Origin: Lachnospiraceae bacterium
GTDB taxonomy: Bacteria > Bacillota > Clostridia > Lachnospirales > Lachnospiraceae
Length of the DNA: 7,154 bases
Direction: 5' to 3'
Assembly (NCBI GenBank): GCA_021153325.1
Contig: JAGKTQ010000053.1
Location: 1 to 7,154, forward strand
Part shown: piece after piece, positions 5,365 through 7,154 of the stretch
Layout of the letters: every line of letters begins with the position of its first letter
Position numbering within the stretch: the stretch's first letter is position 1
Notes under the pieces: generated by a model
Database searches by the model: none
The model's input: only the letters and a program-made list of their open reading frames with translations
What the model was told of the DNA's origin: nothing
Made by a program: the position numbers and the translations under genes

Positions 5365-6674
5365 TATTCTATGGGTGCAAGATAAAATGCCGAGTAAGCA
5401 GGCATGACCAGACCGTTTTCCATAGAAATTTCTGTGTCTGTGAGCAGGTCTTTGCATTTGGATGCACCTGCATTAAAGTGAGCCGTAAACTCGGAGTCGT
5501 CCGCATTAATTGCAACATAGATACGGTTTCCGTCTATGTTTCGTTCAAATACACACTGTTTGTTCGTTAAAAGGGAAGAAGTGAAGCTTCCGTAGTTCAA
5601 AGGTGCAGATTCTTTTTTGATCTTAGTAAGAACAGAAATGAAATCTGTCAACTCGTTCCATTCAGGAGCTTCAAAGCATGCTCTGAGAGCAGGATCGCCA
5701 TCTTCTTTTCTCGCTTCTGTACCCCATTCACTGCCATAATAAACACAAGGAATTCCCGGCATACCGAAAAGCATTGCATAGATTAAAGGAAGGTGTTTTT
5801 TGTTAGAGAGGATACTTGCTACTCTTGTTACATCATGATTGTCCACAAAGGAAAGTAAATGTTTTCCTCTGTAAATGGTCCAGTTTTCTGGTCCGAACTG
5901 TCTTAATAAGGAATGATTGATCTCAAACATATTCATACTGTTAAAGCTGGAGAACAGACCTTTATAGCATTCATAATTTGTAGCGGAATGAAGCATTGTA
6001 TCATTCATCAGTCGGTTATAATCACCATGCAGCATTTCACCTACTAAGAAGAAATCTTCTTTTAAGGAATCGCAAAAGCTTCTAAGGCGTGCAGCAAATT
6101 CTGGTGGCAGACAATAGGCAACATCCAGTCTTAATCCATCAATTCCAAAAGTGTCGATCCAAAAACGGATACTTTCAAATAAATAATTGATGACATCTTC
6201 ATTAAATAAATTCAATTTAACAAGATCATAATTTCCTTCCCAGCCTTCATACCAGAGTCCATCATTGTAGTTAGAGTTTCCATTTAGATCAATATGAAAC
6301 CAGGAAAGATAAGGGGAGTTTTCTCGGTTTTTCAAAACATCCTGAAAAGCAAAGAAACCTCTTCCGGCATGATTAAAGACGCCGTCTAAAACGACTTTAA
6401 TGCCATTTTCATGGAGAGTATCACAAACCTCCTTAAAATCTTCATTTGTACCAAGACGGCAATCAATTTTACGATAATCTCTAGTATTGTAGCCGTGGGT
6501 ATCGGATTCAAATACCGGAGAAAAATATACGGCATTTACTCCGAGTTTTGTCATATGACCTACCCAGTCTTTTACCTTCAGGATACGGGAAGTCAGAATA
6601 CCATCATTTTCAAACGGAGCTCCACAAAATCCTAAAGGATAAATTTGATAAAAAGCACTTTCATAAGCCCACAT
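5364..6674 (-). CDS. Cytoplasmic alpha-amylase-family (GH13) glycoside hydrolase
   Basis: The product has 436 residues and a GH13 TIM-barrel with all conserved regions. Region I is DGVFNH (97-102), region II GLRLDVAY (nucleophile Asp184, Arg182), region III VGEML (acid/base Glu213), and region IV FVDNHD (His280, Asp281). A region-V-like VKLN lies at 152-155, resembling the MPKLN signature of neopullulanase/cyclomaltodextrinase relatives. There is no signal peptide and no N-terminal starch-binding domain, so it probably acts inside the cell on maltodextrins; exact specificity cannot be read from the sequence. A short beta-rich C-terminal domain (from about 360) ends in AYSAFYLAPIE. The ATG at 6674 has AGAGAGGA (6689-6682) 7 bases upstream. 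It is the first gene of an operon with nfo. No CcpA cre-like site is visible upstream. Confidence 0.93.
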   Translation of the reverse strand: MWAYESAFYQIYPLGFCGAPFENDGILTSRILKVKDWVGHMTKLGVNAVYFSPVFESDTHGYNTRDYRKIDCRLGTNEDFKEVCDTLHENGIKVVLDGVFNHAGRGFFAFQDVLKNRENSPYLSWFHIDLNGNSNYNDGLWYEGWEGNYDLVKLNLFNEDVINYLFESIRFWIDTFGIDGLRLDVAYCLPPEFAARLRSFCDSLKEDFFLVGEMLHGDYNRLMNDTMLHSATNYECYKGLFSSFNSMNMFEINHSLLRQFGPENWTIYRGKHLLSFVDNHDVTRVASILSNKKHLPLIYAMLFGMPGIPCVYYGSEWGTEARKEDGDPALRACFEAPEWNELTDFISVLTKIKKESAPLNYGSFTSSLLTNKQCVFERNIDGNRIYVAINADDSEFTAHFNAGASKCKDLLTDTEISMENGLVMPAYSAFYLAPIE

Positions 6675-6681
6675 AATATAG

Positions 6682-6689
6682 TCCTCTCT
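6682..6689 (-). promoter_or_regulatory. Ribosome binding site of the amylase gene
   Basis: AGAGAGGA on the minus strand ends 7 bases before the ATG at 6674, a strong Shine-Dalgarno match that fixes the start. Confidence 0.75.
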
Positions 6690-6708
6690 TTTTTCGTAAT
6701 ATAGAACT

Positions 6709-6717
6709 ATTTTACCA
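6709..6717 (-). promoter_or_regulatory. Candidate extended -10 promoter of the amylase-nfo operon
   Basis: On the minus strand TGGTAAAAT is an extended -10 element (TGn plus TAAAAT, one mismatch to TATAAT). Transcription would start near 6702, giving a leader of about 28 bases with the ribosome binding site. The -35 position (6737-6732, TAGTAT) is poor, as is common with extended -10 promoters. Confidence 0.45.
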
Positions 6718-6796
6718 CATTATTCTTTCAGATACTATCTATAGAGGACGAGAATAAAAAATAGTGTATGTAATTTTATTAAGTAGAAGAGATAAA

Positions 6797-6805
6797 TTGT
6801 TCACA
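6797..6805 (+). promoter_or_regulatory. Weak DnaA box
   Basis: TTGTTCACA matches TTATNCACA at 8 of 9 positions. It lies 78 bases left of the main cluster, outside the inverted repeat. Confidence 0.35.
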
Positions 6806-6841
6806 TAATATTTTAATGTTTTTCTGATCTAAATTAAAGCA

Positions 6842-6860
6842 CACCTGTTTTTTTGCAAGT
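6842..6860 (+). repeat. Left arm of the 19-bp inverted repeat around the DnaA boxes
   Basis: CACCTGTTTTTTTGCAAGT is the exact reverse complement of 6995-7013, including the seven-base T/A tract. The arms are 134 bases apart and enclose the strong DnaA boxes. Confidence 0.92.
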
Positions 6861-6874
6861 GGGATTGCAGAAAG

Positions 6875-6883
6875 TTATCCACA
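6875..6883 (+). promoter_or_regulatory. DnaA box (perfect)
   Basis: TTATCCACA is the consensus high-affinity DnaA box. It faces the box at 6889-6897 head to head across a 5-base A spacer. Confidence 0.8.
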
Positions 6884-6888
6884 AAAAA

Positions 6889-6897
6889 TGTGTATAA
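6889..6897 (-). promoter_or_regulatory. DnaA box (TTATACACA)
   Basis: TGTGTATAA on the plus strand reads TTATACACA on the minus strand, an exact TTATNCACA match. With the previous box it forms a near-perfect palindrome spanning 6872-6900. Confidence 0.72.
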
Positions 6898-6901
6898 CTT
6901 T

Positions 6902-6910
6902 TGTGGAAAA
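6902..6910 (-). promoter_or_regulatory. DnaA box (TTTTCCACA)
   Basis: TGTGGAAAA on the plus strand reads TTTTCCACA on the minus strand, 8 of 9 matches to TTATCCACA. It starts 5 bases after the previous box. Confidence 0.6.
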
Positions 6911-6926
6911 TGCGGGAAATGGTTTA

Positions 6927-6935
6927 AAATCCACA
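6927..6935 (+). promoter_or_regulatory. Degenerate DnaA box (AAATCCACA)
   Basis: AAATCCACA matches TTATCCACA at 7 of 9 positions. It is called only because it sits between stronger boxes. Confidence 0.42.
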
Positions 6936-6947
6936 ATTTACACATTG

Positions 6948-6956
6948 TTATCCACA
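6948..6956 (+). promoter_or_regulatory. DnaA box (perfect)
   Basis: A second exact TTATCCACA in the same orientation as the box at 6875. Confidence 0.8.
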
Positions 6957-6962
6957 TCGGTC

Positions 6963-6971
6963 AATGGATAA
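6963..6971 (-). promoter_or_regulatory. Degenerate DnaA box (TTATCCATT)
   Basis: AATGGATAA on the plus strand reads TTATCCATT on the minus strand, 7 of 9 matches. It is followed by AT-rich DNA (6972-6995) that could serve as an unwinding element. Confidence 0.4.
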
Positions 6972-6994
6972 ACATAAAAAATTATGAATGTTAT

Positions 6995-7013
6995 ACTTGC
7001 AAAAAAACAGGTG
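6995..7013 (-). repeat. Right arm of the 19-bp inverted repeat around the DnaA boxes
   Basis: ACTTGCAAAAAAACAGGTG on the plus strand is the exact reverse complement of 6842-6860. It is followed by two further A-tracts (7025-7029 and 7032-7039). Confidence 0.92.
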
Positions 7014-7140
7014 CAATTTGAAGGAAAAAGCAAAAAAAAGATTGCATGATTAATGTACATAAAGTAAACAGGAGATAGATATTATGTAGACAAGAAAGCG
7101 GATGTAACAAAATGAAGTTTGTAAAAATATATTTTATATG

Positions 7141-7146
7141 TTGACA
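7141..7146 (+). promoter_or_regulatory. -35-like element at the window edge
   Basis: TTGACA is a perfect sigma-A -35 hexamer. With 17-base spacing its -10 would begin near 7164, beyond the window, so it can only be flagged. If real, it drives a rightward gene next to the candidate origin. Confidence 0.35.
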
Positions 7147-7154
7147 AATAATAT

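Larger units (their letters stand above)
6675..7154. other. 480-base gene-free region: candidate replication origin (oriC) or part of one
   Basis: No credible gene is present on either strand. The left 60 bases are the leader and promoter of the amylase operon. From about 6797 to 6971 there is a dense cluster of DnaA-box sequences on both strands: two perfect TTATCCACA, one TTATACACA, one TTTTCCACA, and three weaker ones. The strong boxes lie within 82 bases, with very AT-rich DNA to both sides. A perfect 19-bp inverted repeat brackets the core. A-tracts follow at 7001-7039, and a -35-like TTGACA is at 7141. This is what an oriC of a Firmicute looks like. However, no dnaA, dnaN or rpmH is inside the window to confirm it, and DnaA-box clusters also occur as regulatory sites. 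Confidence 0.65.

Noticed and set aside
5353..5457. 35-residue N-terminal extension of Nfo
   Set aside because: These codons overlap the amylase gene, carry no family similarity, and the ribosome binding site at 5359-5364 points to ATG 5352. The resulting 288 residues fit the family length.
6706..6765. Imperfect palindrome with ACTATTTT/AAAATAGT and TATTCT/AGAATA arms over the amylase promoter
   Set aside because: Arms are short, AT-only or nearly so, and unevenly spaced. This is plausible by chance in DNA of this composition.
6842..7013. MITE or IS remnant with 19-bp terminal inverted repeats
   Set aside because: Only a 2-base CA direct repeat flanks the arms, no convincing target duplication or transposase trace is seen, and the interior is filled with DnaA boxes. 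Kept only as an alternative to test by copy number.
7111..7143. Short frame starting ATG AAG TTT GTA near the right end
   Set aside because: It stops after 10 codons and has no ribosome binding site.

Overview
The window looks like chromosomal DNA from a low-GC Firmicute, most likely a Lachnospiraceae-type Clostridium relative. This rests on the AT-rich intergenic DNA, the strong Shine-Dalgarno sequences, and the protein families: a radical-SAM/DUF4130 pair, an HPr-like protein without the active-site histidine, and a short cytoplasmic GH13 amylase. That is inference from family recognition; there is no rRNA or other marker gene here to fix the taxon.

Layout, left to right. (1) 1-1431, plus strand: the C-terminal part of a TIGR03916-type 'putative DNA modification/repair radical SAM protein', then its usual partner, a stand-alone DUF4130/TIGR03915 protein. 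(2) 1432-2005: an AT-rich gap, a sigma-A-type promoter, a 75-codon HPr-like gene and its terminator. A second promoter-like sequence is embedded in that terminator hairpin. (3) 2054-4471, plus: an 805-residue fusion of a RecB/Cas4-like PD-(D/E)XK nuclease domain with an XPD/DinG-type iron-sulfur helicase. (4) 4486-6674, minus: a two-gene operon of a GH13 alpha-amylase-family enzyme followed, 11 bases later, by endonuclease IV (nfo), convergent with the helicase. (5) 6675-7154: 480 bases without a gene. They hold the leader of the amylase operon and a cluster of DnaA boxes that looks like all or part of a replication origin (oriC). The cluster is bracketed by a perfect 19-bp inverted repeat, and a -35-like TTGACA sits at the very end of the window.

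How it fits together: four of the six genes are DNA-repair or DNA-metabolism proteins (radical SAM, DUF4130, nuclease-helicase, endonuclease IV), and they lie within about 7 kb of a candidate origin. The amylase and nfo point away from the candidate origin, so they would be co-oriented with replication. The four plus-strand genes point toward it. The most unusual structure is non-coding: the 19-bp inverted repeat at 6842-6860 and 6995-7013, which encloses the strong DnaA boxes.
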